Origin: Struthio camelus
Taxonomy: Eukaryota > Chordata > Aves > Struthioniformes > Struthionidae
Length of the DNA: 64,000 bases
Direction: 5' to 3'
Assembly (NCBI RefSeq): GCF_040807025.1
Contig: NC_090945.1
Coordinates: 51,089,588-51,153,587 of the forward strand
Shown: positions 1-14,250 of the stretch, in pieces
Layout: every line of letters starts with the position of its first letter
How positions within the stretch are numbered: the first letter of the stretch is position 1
Made by a program: the position numbers and the translations under genes
Notes under the pieces: model-generated
The model's input: only the letters and a program-made list of their open reading frames with translations
Told to the model about the DNA's origin: nothing
The model's database searches: none

Positions 1-2867
1 CTCTGAAATCCTCCAAAAGAGGCAGCAAAGGCATGCAAAGTACCACTGGCCAGCACTTAACACCAAGTCAGCTTCACCCTACCTCAGAATGCATGAATTA
101 TGAAACGCACATACAAAGCCAGGAACGAAGGTGAGCCATACAAAACACCAGGCATGCCAAGTTCCTTCACTCCAACTTCTCACTAGCGTTCACCCAGCAG
201 AAAGGTAAAAAGCAAAAACAGCTGACCTTTTCCAGCAGAATGAAACATTAACATTTATAATGGTAAGCAGGCCTGTAAAACAGGGAGCACCTACTCACCT
301 ATCTCTCCTATCTGTTCAACATTAACATTGTACTTCACACTCAGATCTAGAGCCAAGGGTTAGAAGGCACATTTAGGTGCCTGTATTCTTTGTACAGAGA
401 CAGACTCCTACCAGTATTTTCAGAGCTGCCAAAGCATCCAATTCCCACTGGCTTCCCCTTCGAGCTAACAGGCCGTAGGTACCCATCCTTTGGCCTAAGC
501 AGACCTCATCAGAAGCCTTTGCAGCAGCCACCTCGGTTAACCTTAACCGTAGCACTCAGGTTACAGGGAAAAAATGGTTTAATGCCTGCCTTGGGCCACT
601 TGGCACCATCTTCCTCTGCTTCAGAAGAGCACTGGTAAAGTTGAGACCGTGCCCAGAGACACCTGGGCTGGAAGGGGAGACCGGAGGGGCTGTCTGGGGC
701 TGCACAGAGACAGCAGAGCTCCAGCTGCGCTAGCAGTGAAGGAGCTCCTCTTCCTCCACTCCCCCTCCACCCTTCGGGCTCATCCCAATTTTGCAGCGTG
801 TCAACACTACTCTTTGCACAGGCAGATTGGTGCACAAATCAGGGAACTCATCAGGCTTAGAAATTACACCTCTATCCGTAAAGTTTTTGTTTGAACCCAG
901 GTCAGTTCTCTCATCCTGTTCAAAACCCTCGGGACAGCACAGCTGAGATGGGAGCATGGGAGCAGGAATGAGCAGCTGAAGGGGAAAGGTAGGAACTCCT
1001 TAATCCAGAAGGACTAATGAAGCCTCCCTGTTTTTAATTCACAGCTTCAAACTTGGACTGTATTCACCTCTGGCATCTCTTTGGAAGAGCACAACAAAAC
1101 ACTTAACACTCCCAGAGATCCATGATGAAATCAAACTTTCTGGCACTATGCTGAAAATACTTTTCATTTGTTTTTTCTTCTGGTTTATAATTATCCTATG
1201 GTGGGGGGAAGGGAACAATAATCACCAAGAAACACAATCAACTGCTAATGCAGATGGGACCTAACAAAACATTCTTCTATCCTACAGCAAAAGAACAACT
1301 CATTTAGACATGAAAGTAGGACTACCTACTGGGAATCCATTTTATGAATGCTTCCCATTCTTAACAAGACAACCAATCTTAAAAAAACACAATTTTTGAC
1401 CATATGCCTTAGAAATGTATTAAGGCTGATAGCTCTGAGGGTATCATTTCCCTTTCAATGCTCATTCCTGTCACCCACCTCTTTTTTAAAGGGGGCCAGA
1501 GTCAGGGGCTGCTGTCTTCTCAGTGGTGATGGCTTAAATTAAGATATTAATAAAATTATTTCCAGAGAAGTGGCTGAGCATGCAAGACACTAACCTCAGC
1601 TCTGGGGCATCTGCCTACAGGAAAAGGACACAGGGAGAGAGGCACCTACCTGTCTCTGCTGGGCTGCACTGCTGGCATGGGGCCGCGGAGCGGGAGGCAG
1701 CGAGGACAACAGGCCAGGGAGATGTGGGGCACTTGCAGGGCCTCTTCCAAAATGGAGGCTTTCAAGGGCCACAGGGGAGCCTGTAAGGAGCCCAGGTCCA
1801 TGCAACAAGGGTGGTCCCCAGATGCTATGACACCAAAGCTTATGAACTGATTATTTTGCCCATTTTTGAGGGTTTATTTATTGTAGTAGTCATGCTAGCT
1901 CTGCAGCCAGCTCAGGTTTTTTGTTGCAACTAGATACCATAAAAACATGGTGGAATCTATTCCCTGACAAGCTATAAACTGTCTTAATCCTGCAGACGTG
2001 ACTCAGAGGAAAAGTGTTGTGGAAGAAAGACAACACAAGATTTGCTGAAGGCAGGCCAGCGTAACCCAGTTATGCGCTCAGAAGCCTGGAGGAGGCCAGT
2101 CGGTAACACAGCCTCTGCTACCACAGGTTGCATTTAAAAGCCAACTTTCTATACTGAAATCATGACAACAGCAGCCTGTGGTCAAGCATACAAGGAATAA
2201 ACTTCCTAAGACAGACACAACTGAAAGAAAAGAGTCACAACAGCATAAGAGACAGGAGTACAGATATAACAGTGTTTTTCACGTGTAGTCAAAGATTACT
2301 AAGCATGTAGCTGACACTAAAGCATCTTAAAATGTGACAAGTTATACTGAATTTCAGCTCCGTACTTTTTTGAGAGACGTATTTTTCTAAGAGGTAGGGC
2401 TTTATGTAAGACTCTTCAGAAGGAAAATCACATCACTGGTTTATTTTTAAGGAGCTAGCAGAGAAAATATTAGATGTTTTAAACAGATATTTATCTTTAA
2501 AGAGATATTAGAAAAAATGTAAATGAAGTTTGGGTTACATCCATGTATATATGTAGTTTCAGATAGTTTCACTCAGTAATGTTCATTAGAGCTTGTAGTC
2601 TCTCTCTGCTAAAACGTTCTGCTGGCCAATAAATTAGACTTTTTTTTTCCATGACAGCAGATAACACTACTGCCATACAGAAAGTATAACCTTTGAGAAT
2701 GAAGAGCTCTTCACTAGAACGAGAGCAGATGCAGAAAGAAAGTGAAAGCAATGGTATGGCATGTATTAAATCTGAACAATACAAGATGTTCTGTTCCCTT
2801 CAGTTTCATTCTGCCAGCATCTGGATAACAGGAAAGACACAAAGGTTATCCCCAAATCCAATACTCC

Positions 2868-2901
2868 AAAAATAAGTGATATTCTAATATCACTTATTTT
2901 T
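2868..2901. repeat. AT-rich inverted repeat with 16-bp perfect arms and 2-base loop
   Basis: AAAAATAAGTGATATT, then CT, then its exact reverse complement. It could be a MITE remnant or simply a chance or self-templated palindrome. No target-site duplication is obvious. Confidence 0.85.
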
Positions 2902-5049
2902 TTTTAAATAATATATTTCTATAGAAGTAAAAACAAAAAAACAACACAGAAAAGAAAATTCTTCCTCCCCCATTGTAAAGTACCTGGTTAAAAGATTTGC
3001 TAGTATATGGAAACATTGTTAATGGTTGTGAGACGGTAAGGTGCGATAAGATGCTCTGAGGTACCTATTTGAAGTAGGTCACAGCCTATTCCCACAGCTG
3101 CAAAAAAAACACCTGCTTCCCAGAGGACTTGCACAGAATTCTGCAGGGTCACTATTTCTCTTTTCTCTATGAATACAGAACTGACAGTATTAGAGAATCA
3201 AGTTCTCTTGCATTCATGCTTGCTGATAAGCTTTCAAAGCGTTCCCTGTGTTTCCTAATGCTCATGCACTTCAGAAAAGCATCAACCACCCTGTGCGACC
3301 AAAGAGATATGCTGAAATGAGACCACACTCTAATTTTAGGATTCAGAGAACAGGGTTCTGTATTTGTCCCTGTGCCAAGACTGCTCCAGGATATGAAGAA
3401 ACATGATCTTACTTTACAGAGCAATACCTAGAGCAAAATTCTGTTCCTCGGTCATATAGCATTTTGCATATAGGACCACTCTGGGTCTTTTTCAAATATT
3501 CCACTGCAGGGGCCCATTTGAAAGACTGCATGTCTTGACTGCATGTGCAGAGCCCTACTTGGAAGTCAGGCTATTCAGAACGAGCGCAGACAAGACCTTT
3601 CAGGATGAAGCCCTGTGCTTATAGTACCAATTTACATTATATTGTTATATTCTTATATTGTATTTGAGATACTTCTACAACATGCCAAGGTTCAGGAAAT
3701 TCAGACTCTTCCCGAGTAACAAGACCTGCTAAAGTGACCTGGTTAGAAATACTTCAAAAACATAACCAATATTTTAACTGAAACACAACTGAACTGCGCT
3801 TAACTCAGCTGCTCTGATTTCACACACGTGAAATCTTCCTCTCCCTAGTTTCCAGACAGACCTCTGCCCAGGTACAATTCACATCTGACAAAAGGAGAAA
3901 GGAAAACTTGCCAGTGATATTCCAGAAGCAGAATTAACACACCTTCCTTCTGATAACCCCAAATTATGCAAATATACATATCTTTTTTGGAACCAAAAGC
4001 AAAACACTAATTAGGGTAGCACTAGTAAATGAGGAAAACCAGGCATATTCATTCTCATAGCTGCAAGGGTTAAGGAAGTGTTCCAAATAAAACCTGAAGC
4101 TCTCAGAGTTGTCAAATAGAAATAAGAGGCAAGAAAGTACATAAAACTCTTTTAAAAGATTTCCTAGACTTGTGCATTGCTAGGTGGCAAGACCTACCCT
4201 CTCGGTGCCTCTTTTGTTCCTTTGGAATACTCTTTCAGTGACACAGAATTAAACAGGGACTGGGGAAATGTCACAGCTCTGCTGGCTGATTTTCTTATTG
4301 CTAAGCACCCCTTGCCTTGAGCTCTCTTCCATTTAAAATGTACCCCATAACCAACTGCTCCACAGACGCAGCTCCTGGGCTTGGCCAGAATTCCTGATCC
4401 CCATGGCAGCAATGCCAGTGTTTTTCCTGCTCTTTACTTTTAGTAACACTTCGGCGGCACCAGCAAAGAAAAATGGCATGAGCATGCTACATCCTTCCTC
4501 TCCATCAGCAAGAAAAATACCTCACCACAAGCAGGAAAAGTTGTATCTTATTTGCTCAGGTGTCTGCAGGAAGGAGGAGATTCCATAAAGGCCGGAAAAA
4601 CAAAAAATTGAGAGTAGACAGGGTGGGAAGGAGCAGGTCACTAGAGTGAGGTAGGCAAACCAGGGTAAGGCCCATTAGAAAGAACCCGCAGGCAACCAGC
4701 AAGAAACATTTCACCTGCTCCCCTAGGCTCCCAAACCAAACACAGCACAGCTACAAGAGGATCAGTGCTGGCGCAGGGAATGCTCTCTAGGTCTGCAGCA
4801 TGACTGGGAACCCACACTGCTGTGATGGATTCAAGCTAGCATTAGCTACCCAACTGCCAAAGCCCCTTCTTAGTAAGGGTGGGTAGTGCCTAATCCTAAG
4901 GTGGTCACCTAGGGCTGCAGGGAGATGCGATGTTGATGGAAGAGGGAAGATGCCCCATTCAGCATGCCCCCTCTCTCAGCAGCTGGGCACAGGAAAGATA
5001 TACAAAGGCAGAAATAAGAAAAATCTTTGCATCCTCAAGGTCTGGAGGG

Positions 5050-5052
<3 letters not shown>

Positions 5053-5082
<30 letters not shown>
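5053..5082 (+). repeat. Poly-A tract (30 bases)
   Basis: Uninterrupted A30 followed by a CCAAACCCACC-type C/A-rich stretch. No recognised element directly upstream. Confidence 0.95.
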
Positions 5083-5084
<2 letters not shown>

Positions 5085-8000
5085 AAACCCACCAACCAAC
5101 CCAACATTCCTTGCAAAAAACACAAACAAAGGCAGCAAATGCCTCAAACGTGTATTGAAATCAGCATTATGGACTGCATGATAAATATGCCCAGGAAAAT
5201 GTACAATGGGAACCCATATTATTATATACAGTATGTTTCATCAGCCCTATAGCATTTCTGTTCCACCCAAAGGGTGTTAACATGCCCTGGCTGGGATACA
5301 GACATTACACATCAAAACAGACTCTTTCTTTTGGTATCCATGCAAACCTTATTTTCCCTCAGCAGTAAAGACATAATTTGTTAGTTTGCAGTGATCTCAG
5401 GCATTGTTAAAGGTACCCATTGGATTTGCAGCCTAGAACTGCACGGAAGAAGAGCCATATTATTTTAATACACCAGAACCATTAGGCTGATTCTCATTTC
5501 TGGACTTAGCCATCGCAAAACAATGCTTCAGCTTCTCAATAGACACTACAAAATTACCTTTGCACTGGCTCTTACGTTGAACATAATCACAACAAGAAAT
5601 AATACCTGATGTCAGTTGCTCAGCCCATTCACTTCTTTGGCATCACAGTGATTTGCATCAGCTGGGAATTTGGCCCAGACTCATGTGAAATAGATTGTTA
5701 AAGACCATCTCTGCAGTATTTGTGCCACAGCAATCATCTGTGCACATATGGATGTCTGCAAATCTGGTGAGGATACAAAGTGATTGTTTTACCTTCAACT
5801 TTAAAAGGATACTCTGTTTCCCAGGGCTTGCTTTCGTTTGTTTCCCGTGTCTTATCTTGACTAAAGATGGGAGATGCCAGATTCTGATGGCATCAGCATG
5901 ACAATAGGTCTATGCAACTGAGAGTCAACAGCATATGATTACAGAAAACTCTTCTACTGCCACCTCCTCCAGGAGCGGGCAATATAGCCACAAATTCTAC
6001 CTAATTTATCTACTTTTTAAGCTTTGTTTTACCTCTGATTGCTCAAGATTTGTTTTCAGTATCTGGGATGCTGAACTATTTTTTCCCAAAAAGCTGATAA
6101 TTTTTCAGCAGTACGTCTGTACTTCCCTTAGACAAGTTAGGGAAGGGCTTGTTTACAGTAAGAAATTTGCTGGCACGGTTGTCAAGGAATAATTAATTCC
6201 TTGCAATGGCAAGCGGTTATCCCAAAATAAATCAATTTTATTCTGGAATTAAGTGCTCACACAAGAATTCACTCCTGAATATCCACTTATAACAGCTGAT
6301 GTTGCTCAGTCGTGCCAGTCAGTATCCACTGAAATCAAACCCTGTGCATTCTTAAAAGCTGTTAGGAAAACTCAGCATTTGACAGCTGATTCACAAGGAA
6401 TTTTCCAGGCTGGTGAAAAATAGAAGATTTAAGCGTCAAACAATTATCATGAATTACTTATTTTGTCATAGCAATGCAACTCAACAGCATTTTTTAGGTG
6501 TCTCCATAGAGTGCACTGGACTTAACAGAGCTAACTGCTCTGTGACTGAATTTACTGGAGACATCGCTAAAACATTTAACAAGCACACCTCATTTCCTAC
6601 ATGAAACTGGTAGGAAAAAATATAAGACCAGCTATACGTGCAAGTATCTGCAAGGTCAGGATCTTCATTTGTAAAAATACTTTTTAAAGCCTGGGTGGTC
6701 TTTATCTCCATGTCCTGCCTACCATTTCTCTGGCTAAATGCATGACTAGTGCTTTGCAGGATACTACATGTAGGAAAACTGCCAGGCACTGTAAAACAAA
6801 AGCCCTTAATCTCAGCGTTCCCTCGCTGGTGGCTTGTGAGGCTCAGGCAAGATTACAGAGAAGATGGTTACATTTTAAAGGTGCTCAAAGAGGCAGAAAA
6901 ATTATTTCAGATAGTAAACACTGCAAAATGTGTTCAAGGAAGAGTTTTCACATTTGCTGGCCATGACCTGAACCTGACGTAAACCACCTTGCTCAGATTT
7001 GACTTGTTTCTCACAGCTAGCTTTGTTTGTATAACATACTGTTCTGCAACACACAGCAAAAACTATTTGCACACTACACTAGAGTACAATTTAATATTTG
7101 CTTAAAGCTTTCATTTTATTGTCTGGGCAAAGGCAGTTTCTACCACTGAAGTTAATAGCTAACCCACACTCATACTTTTGCTACCGTAACTTCTAATCAC
7201 TAGTACAGCATCCAGAACTGAGAGCAAAAGACATAAGCTACCTCTGCTTAGCCTCACAGCAAGCACCAAGCCAGCCCTTTCAAGGAATCAGCGCTCTTCC
7301 CTTCACTAATACGTGACTATAACAGTTTAGCATCGAAGAAAAAATATATGCTCTTTGGGATCTGGAAGAAAAAAAAAAAAAGGCCCTCTCCTGCTCCCTT
7401 AGAATGCTTGCTTTAAAGTCAGACCACAGAACACCCAGACTTGGGGGCTGGAATATTTTGAATCATCCAAACTGCAAGCTGGAAACATGTCTGTCACATG
7501 CACTTATTTACAGTTACAAAAATAGCACCATGAAAGAAGCAGATGTGTGAGCACAAATAACTTAAAAAATAACTTAAGTTGAATTAATTATTACAAAGAT
7601 ACTGACACTGATACTGACAGCTGATACTTCAGCTGACACTGAAGAACTTAACAGGGAAACTTCTTCCTTTTGTACACACGCTTTGAAGGCTTGCGTTTAA
7701 AGAAGCACTAAATGTTAAATCCTTAATACTGGCACTTGCTGAAAAAATATGATGTAATCCTCCTTTTTATATAAATGTTGCTCTTTCCACTGCCACAGGA
7801 CATACAGGGACTTCTTAATTCATTCGTGCTGAGATATGAATAGTTGAGATTGGTTATAAACTGTGTTCTTAATTTAAAGTTTTTGTGTTGCTCAGAGACT
7901 AAGAGCAGTGAGACAGCCTCAATTTCTGATCTGCAGCAGCTATTTCTATCTGGTAGTTTCCTAAAATACCACTGAGCTAGAGTAAGACCACTGAACTTAT

Positions 8001-11000
8001 CTTTATTTCTGACCTAAGCAAGACAAATATTATTAAACTAAACAAAGTTAGTCTTCATCAGCTTCCCTCGTGAATCTCAAATCTTTCCAACAGTTTTGGC
8101 ATCCGAAGAATTTAGTTCTGATATGCTTGACTGTAATTCTTCTCAAATGTGTCAGAATAAAATCTCTGGAATTAAAATCTTTCATTTCACCGTACTATAG
8201 CTCCAGCAAAGCAGTGATTGTCCCAAGCGTCTCCTCAAAACCTGACAAACATTTTCATCAGTCTAGCCCAGGAACGTGCAGTCTACACATGAGAAGATCA
8301 TCTAAGCTTCCATGGCCAGCCAGTGTTTGGCCATCTTTCAATTAATATGCCAATTAGCTCTCAATGTCAAAAAGTATCTTCTAACTGGAAACTTATCCAC
8401 AGAAATTGAGTGAAACCATTCATAGTCATTTCATGTGACCAGCAAAGGTAACAACATCTGATAACATCTTTTGGTTACTGCTGATCTGACCCAGATCTAA
8501 ATTGATGACCCAAAGGTGGAAAAAAAAAAACACCACCACACGTTTTGTATTCAATCCTATTAACCACTCAAATCTCAACATGAATAAATGTCAAGTTCAG
8601 CTGAATGATTCCCTTTCATCATACTGACGTTACCACCTTCATTTTACTCTGTGTATACAGTTGTTACAGCATTTCAAAATGTTACCTCCACAAATGAAGA
8701 ACAGACCGCTTTTAGTACTGCAGGGTCATCACAAAGACCACTAGATAAGAAAAGTGTTATCAGGATAAATCAGGGGAATAACTCTTACTTCTTATTACAT
8801 ATCCTGATAAAAGAACGTCGCCATGTAAGAGTCAGAGCTACCAACAGGTGAGTTAACAAAAGTGAAATTATTTTTAAAGTTCAGCTCTTGTGCTGATTTC
8901 CTCCATGTTTATTCTTTCATTTTTGCCAACTGGGAAATGAAACCAATGGAGTCAGTTTCACTTTTGTTTATACTCTGTTTCAATGTTATCCTTAAGTTTT
9001 GCTTTCAGGTTTTTAACATAACAGTGTCTGGACTTCAGATCCAGCAAGAAAGCTTTTAGTAATTGTAAAACATTTGTCTCCCACCCACCCCCCCACACCT
9101 TTTTCCTACTGTCAGATTATTTTCATTGTACATAAACTTTATAAGATGCTGTTACAATTTTGGGACGTTCTTGGTGGGGAGATTGTTTCATTTTGATTTT
9201 ACAGTTTATATATGTTACATCAGATTTAATTCAAAAGTGTTTCTTCTCAAGATTTTCCAGTTGATTCCCCTTGCAATTGCATATAAAACATATCTCTACA
9301 ATTTAACAAGCGATCTTAAAAGAGTAGCCAGCACACCAAATGCCTGGAAAGCCTACACCACGCACTAAATGCATGTAACACATATGCACCAAATGCGTGT
9401 AAAGATCTAAATGTCTTGCTGCTGCTTCAGCTTACTATGAAATAAGGCATTATCTTGCACGGCTAAAGCTGCAAGAGGTTTGCCTGTAAGGCTGTCAAGT
9501 GATGTCCAACATCAATACAAATATTACAGGACAGATTTTGTCTCCTGTGTAGTCATCAAACTCCTCAAGTCACCGATATCCCTCTGTGCATAACAAAAAG
9601 CAGAACTTAATCATACTTTACGACTTTCTTAAACCCTAAGTAACCCTCCCTTCATTTGTCCTATATCAGTATTAAGCATGTAACACTCATTAAAGTACTT
9701 AAAATAAGTTAAGAGCTAAAGGAAGATGGTTAGACAACACCCACTGTTGCATGCAGGTCAAACTAAGAGACAAATTTAAATACTTTTGCCACAAGTGAAC
9801 CCCATTCCCAATACCGGGTCTGCTGGTAACTACAAGTCAAAACTGTAAAGGTTATCTGAAAAACTATAAAACTGTACTCTGCTCCATTCTTTAAGGGGCA
9901 AGAGCCAACCCACATTTATATGGGAATTACTGCTTCTAAGCTCCTCATGAAAGCTAGTAACCTGTATAGCAGTAACTGAACGGCAAAATCATTTAAAATT
10001 ACGATTTAGTTCTATACCTTTGGTGAAATAACATCACGTGCAGGTGGATTTGCTCCTGGGTGCCTGTGTCCAGGCTGTAGTAAGATAAAATGCCTGCTTC
10101 GTACTAAAGGGTGCTGTGCATCTGTTGCAATCTACCCCTAAGCAAACAAAGGGGTCAGAAGATTTCCAACATACAAAAATCTGGACTTCCGGAATATTAC
10201 ACGTAAGAAACCAAATATTATTTTTTAGTTCACCATTTCTTTATTTTCTCCCTAGCTCATTCCAAAGAAAATCAGCAGTTTACAAGAAGCTGAAAACATA
10301 CCCGGCACTAACTGAAAGAACAAGTTTTGGAGGTGGTTTTACAGTCTATCAATGGGAAATGTGTGCTGTACAATGTATTAATTATGCTATGCATAAAACA
10401 TCAATGTTTATTTATAAATAAGTATATATACTCTCTCTATATATAAAAGCATTAAATTTTTATGTTACATAGTTGCTGTTAACTGTCAATTCCAGCTTTT
10501 CCTACTAGCTGCTTTAATCTTAACCCAACAGCTCATGCATTACCAATACAACAAATAGCCTTTACTGGGTTCCTCAGTAATAATCCAACAAACCGTCCGA
10601 AACAGAGAGATAAGTTATTTAATTTAATTACATAATTGGAATGATTTGGTCCATAATGTTATTCATAAAGGACGAAGATACAACTTAATAAATCTGCTCT
10701 TCTCATTCACTGTACTCAGAAATCTTTTTGGTTTGGGGGCTTTGTGTTTGCTTATTTTTTGTTTTGCTTTTGCACTTCTGATCTCACAGAATCAAAGAGG
10801 AAATGTTTTATCCTAATCACAGTTTATAGCAGCATAAGCTATAATAAAACTTCTGTAAACATTACCTTATGTTTTATGTCCTCAATATCATAATCACTGT
10901 AGGCCTTTGAAGAACAGAGTTTTAAGAGAGTCAATCTTAACTAGTCACACAGATAAGTAAGTCATACCAGAAAGAAAAATACAAGATTAGCTTTGCTTCT

Positions 11001-11439
11001 TTTTCTGAGTTATCCACAAATCAAACACGATTTACAATACTGACGATCTACAAATTACAAATCGATGTTCTAATCCTCAAACAGCAGAAGAATTCTGCTG
11101 GGACCACACTTCTATGTAATGTTCAGTGCACGCAGGATGAACTTAACCCGACTATAGCCTGTGTCAGGTTAACAGGCATAATTAAATAGGATCGTCACAG
11201 AAACACCATTTTTTCCAGAAGTTTCACAGTAGCTTATGCTACAAGATTCACATAACAAAGGGCAACACATAGTCTTGCTTGTCTATGTCATTTACAAATG
11301 GATCGTTTCTTATGTTTACAGTGAAAAAAATAATTCTATCTGCAGTTTTCAAAAATAACTCTTGATCGGTGTCTGCAGTAATTCTTTGTGGATATGCTTT
11401 GGTCAAGATTTGAAAATGAACTGTTCTGACTGCTGAGTC

Positions 11440-14250
11440 GCATAGAAAGTTTCTCTTCCACAGATTGTCTAATCAGTCATGAACCTACGCAAACTCTTGG
11501 CATCCACAGCACGCAGTGGCAATGAGCCCCACAATTTAGCTACGTATTGCATGACAAACATCTTTTGTTTTGAAGCTACCTCCCAATCGCTTTTATCTGC
11601 GTTGTGCTTATCTGCATTATTCCCTATTCACTTCAGTCCATCCTTCTCAGTCACCGCTTTTCTAAGCTAGTCTTAGTCTGTCCTAGCACTTCTTTCAAAA
11701 AACCTGTTTTATATCCTTGATCATCCTTGATGCCCTTCTCTGTATTTCATCAAGTTTTACTACATCCTTTTTGAGATGGAGGAATAAAAATTGTTAACAC
11801 AATTCAAGAAAGGGGAGCAATGTGGATTTACAATGGCATGATGATGCTCTCTACTTCATTTTTTATTCCTTCCTAATCATTCCTAGCATGCCTTCTGCTT
11901 TTTTAGTCACTATCAGGCGCACAGTTTACATTTTCATAAGTGTCTCTATACTCTGTGATCTTCTTCTTGAGTGAAAATAGTTGGTTCAAACTTCATCTTT
12001 GCGTATGTAAAGTTAGGGTTGCATTCCCTTCCCTGTGCATTACTTTTCTTTGGCCCCTGCTGATTTTCATCTGCAATCTTACATCCGGACTTTCAGCATA
12101 ACGAGATCCTTCTGACATCACTGTAGTCAGCTTTTTCAGTTTTACTACTCTGAACAAGTTAGTACAACCAGCAAACTTGTCACATCACAATTTATCCCTT
12201 TCTGTATACCTCGAACAGCATGGATCCCAGACACACTCCTGAGGGGACCACTGGCAACCTCTTTTTACTCAGCAAACTGACCACAACTGTATGACCTAAA
12301 GCAACCTGATCCAGCTTTGAAATTGGCCCTGCTCTGAGCCTGGGCTGTGCCAGATCCCCTCCAGAGGCCCAAGGAAAACCCAGGACCGTGCGAAGCAGAC
12401 CACATTGTCCAATACATATGCCCAAAGACACCTTCACCCAACTCCACCAGACTTGTGATGCACAACCTCTCCTCAACAAAAGCCACACCAAGTCACCTCA
12501 AGTACCCAGTTCCCCCAGAAACCTTGAAAAACCAACATCTCATCTGCCACCTTCTATTGCTGGAGCGCCAAGGCAGTTTTAAGCAACAGAGTACGCACAA
12601 CAGGTAATAACCTATCAGCAATTTCATAGTCAAGTTCCTTCGTAACTTTTGAAAAAGATACCGCCTCATCCTATCTATTTGTTGTTCATTCATCTCCTAC
12701 TTCAACTTGGAAAGATATCCTCAAAAATGCTCCCTCTAAAGGAAAGAAAAAAAAAAAAAAGCCTTGAGCAAAGGAACCTCCTTAAACCCTTCCTCAGAGA
12801 AGCGAGGCTCAAAGAATTCATTTCACTCTTCTGTTATGACTTTATCATCCTTGAGCACTCCTTTTACGCATGGTTTCCTGCTTTTGATGCATTTCAAAGA
12901 GGATTTATTATTTGTTTTAACACTTTTAATAACTTGCTCCATGACTCTTTTTGGCCTACCTTATTGTGCGCAACACAGATTTTATGGTCTTTTCCACCTT
13001 CCTCATCTGGAGACAAAGCTTTAACTTTATGAAAGATGTCTTTTTACTTCTACTGGACCCCTTTAATTTGTTTTTTAGCCTGCTTGGTTCTTTTGTGTAT
13101 TTCTGACTGATGCCATGCAACTGCTCTGAGCCTTTACTACAGTGTCTTTAAAGAACTATATGCCACCTGCAACTATTTTACACTTTTGGCTGCCTCTCAC
13201 CATTTTATTTAGTTCTTTCTCTCATTTTTACGAAGATTTGCTTTGGAAAATTAAACACTGTTGCAATGGCCCTTGGCTTTTATTGCTCCTGAAACAATGT
13301 TGAATCTGAGTACCTTATGATCACTGTCATGTAGCAGCTTGCTGGCGTTTTGAATATAACATTCTGAACTAAATTCTTGCCAACCAAGACCAAGCCCAGA
13401 GTTGCTTTTTCTCTGTCAGTTCCCTTACACGCATTGCCTAGAATGCAGTCCTTTACGGCATCTGAAAATTTAGTTCCTGGGCAAATGTCATTGTGGAGCA
13501 TGATATAATCCACATGGGGGCAACTGAAGCCTCCCATTATATCTCCTATTTTTGTAGCTTTTCTAGTCTCCCTCAGGATATGATAGTCGCCGTCAGCATC
13601 TTGGTTGAGCAGGCAACCCTAATCTATACTCTTCCTATTTAGGCCTGAACATCAGTTCATGAGACCCTGCGAGATTTGCTAAAATAATTGTTCATTCTTT
13701 AACAAAAAGCGTCCTACCTAATACACATGCAAGTGACTGTCCTTCCTATGCCATCTGCAGGCTGCTGTTACAAATTCTGACCTTCCACAAACTCTGTGAT
13801 ACACCAAGTATTGTATCACGGGGATGTTTTAATATCACATTAATATCAAGAGTATGATGATCCTCCCCAAGAGAGGATATGTCATGACAACCTCTATGTT
13901 CTTCTTCATCTGTCAGCTTTCCCCCACTGTTCAGTTTAAAACACATACACATATTATATAATATTTTTTAACTTAAGGTGTCCATAGCCTGGCCGCAAAT
14001 GTATTTAGATAAAGCCTATTTTTCTTATGCATGTTCTTTCTGTTCCAAAAACGTTTCTAGTTCCTCTTGAATTTTAGATTCTTTTCTTGTATCATTTTTC
14101 CAACTATGCATTAAGACTCTACCTCTCTAACTTCGTCCGGTCCCACATACCATAGTAAAGATCTCCATACAATGAGATTTGGGTCTTTAACTCCCTAACA
14201 GGCAACATTTTAGTTCTCAAACCTCTTACCTTCCCCTCTCTATGTAACAC
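11440..14250 (-). mobile_element. Long decayed CR1 LINE retrotransposon, minus orientation, with ORF1 and ORF2 remnants
   Basis: CR1 is the main non-LTR retrotransposon of birds, turtles and crocodilians. Read on the minus strand from 14250 to 11440, the sequence follows the order of a turtle/crocodilian-type CR1: ORF1 esterase part, endonuclease part (about 13.0-13.95 kb), reverse transcriptase and 3' tail region. The clearest block is at 12192-12290, where one minus frame reads PVVPSGVCLGSMLFEVY, a damaged version of the RT motif GVPQGSVLGPxLF. The segment at 11.70-11.95 kb and the ORF1/ORF2 junction near 13.91-13.96 kb also match by eye. Many frameshifts and stops; certainly inactive. The total is shorter than a full CR1 (about 4-5 kb), so internal deletions are present. 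Boundaries are approximate and based on remembered consensus, not alignment. Confidence 0.8.

Larger units (their letters stand above)
1..11430. other. Non-coding DNA, probably IRF2 intron 1
   Basis: All open frames are short (up to about 100 codons) and unrecognisable on both strands. I looked for the IRF2 exon encoding its MPVERMRMRPWLEEQ-type start on the minus strand and did not find it. Notable pieces are a 16-bp-stem hairpin at 2868-2901 and a 30-base poly-A at 5053-5082. The rest appears to be unique AT-rich sequence. Confidence 0.6.

Noticed and set aside
12649-13032. 127-codon plus-strand open frame at 12.6-13.0 kb
   Set aside because: It is antisense to the decayed CR1 element and is explained as a shadow of that repeat.
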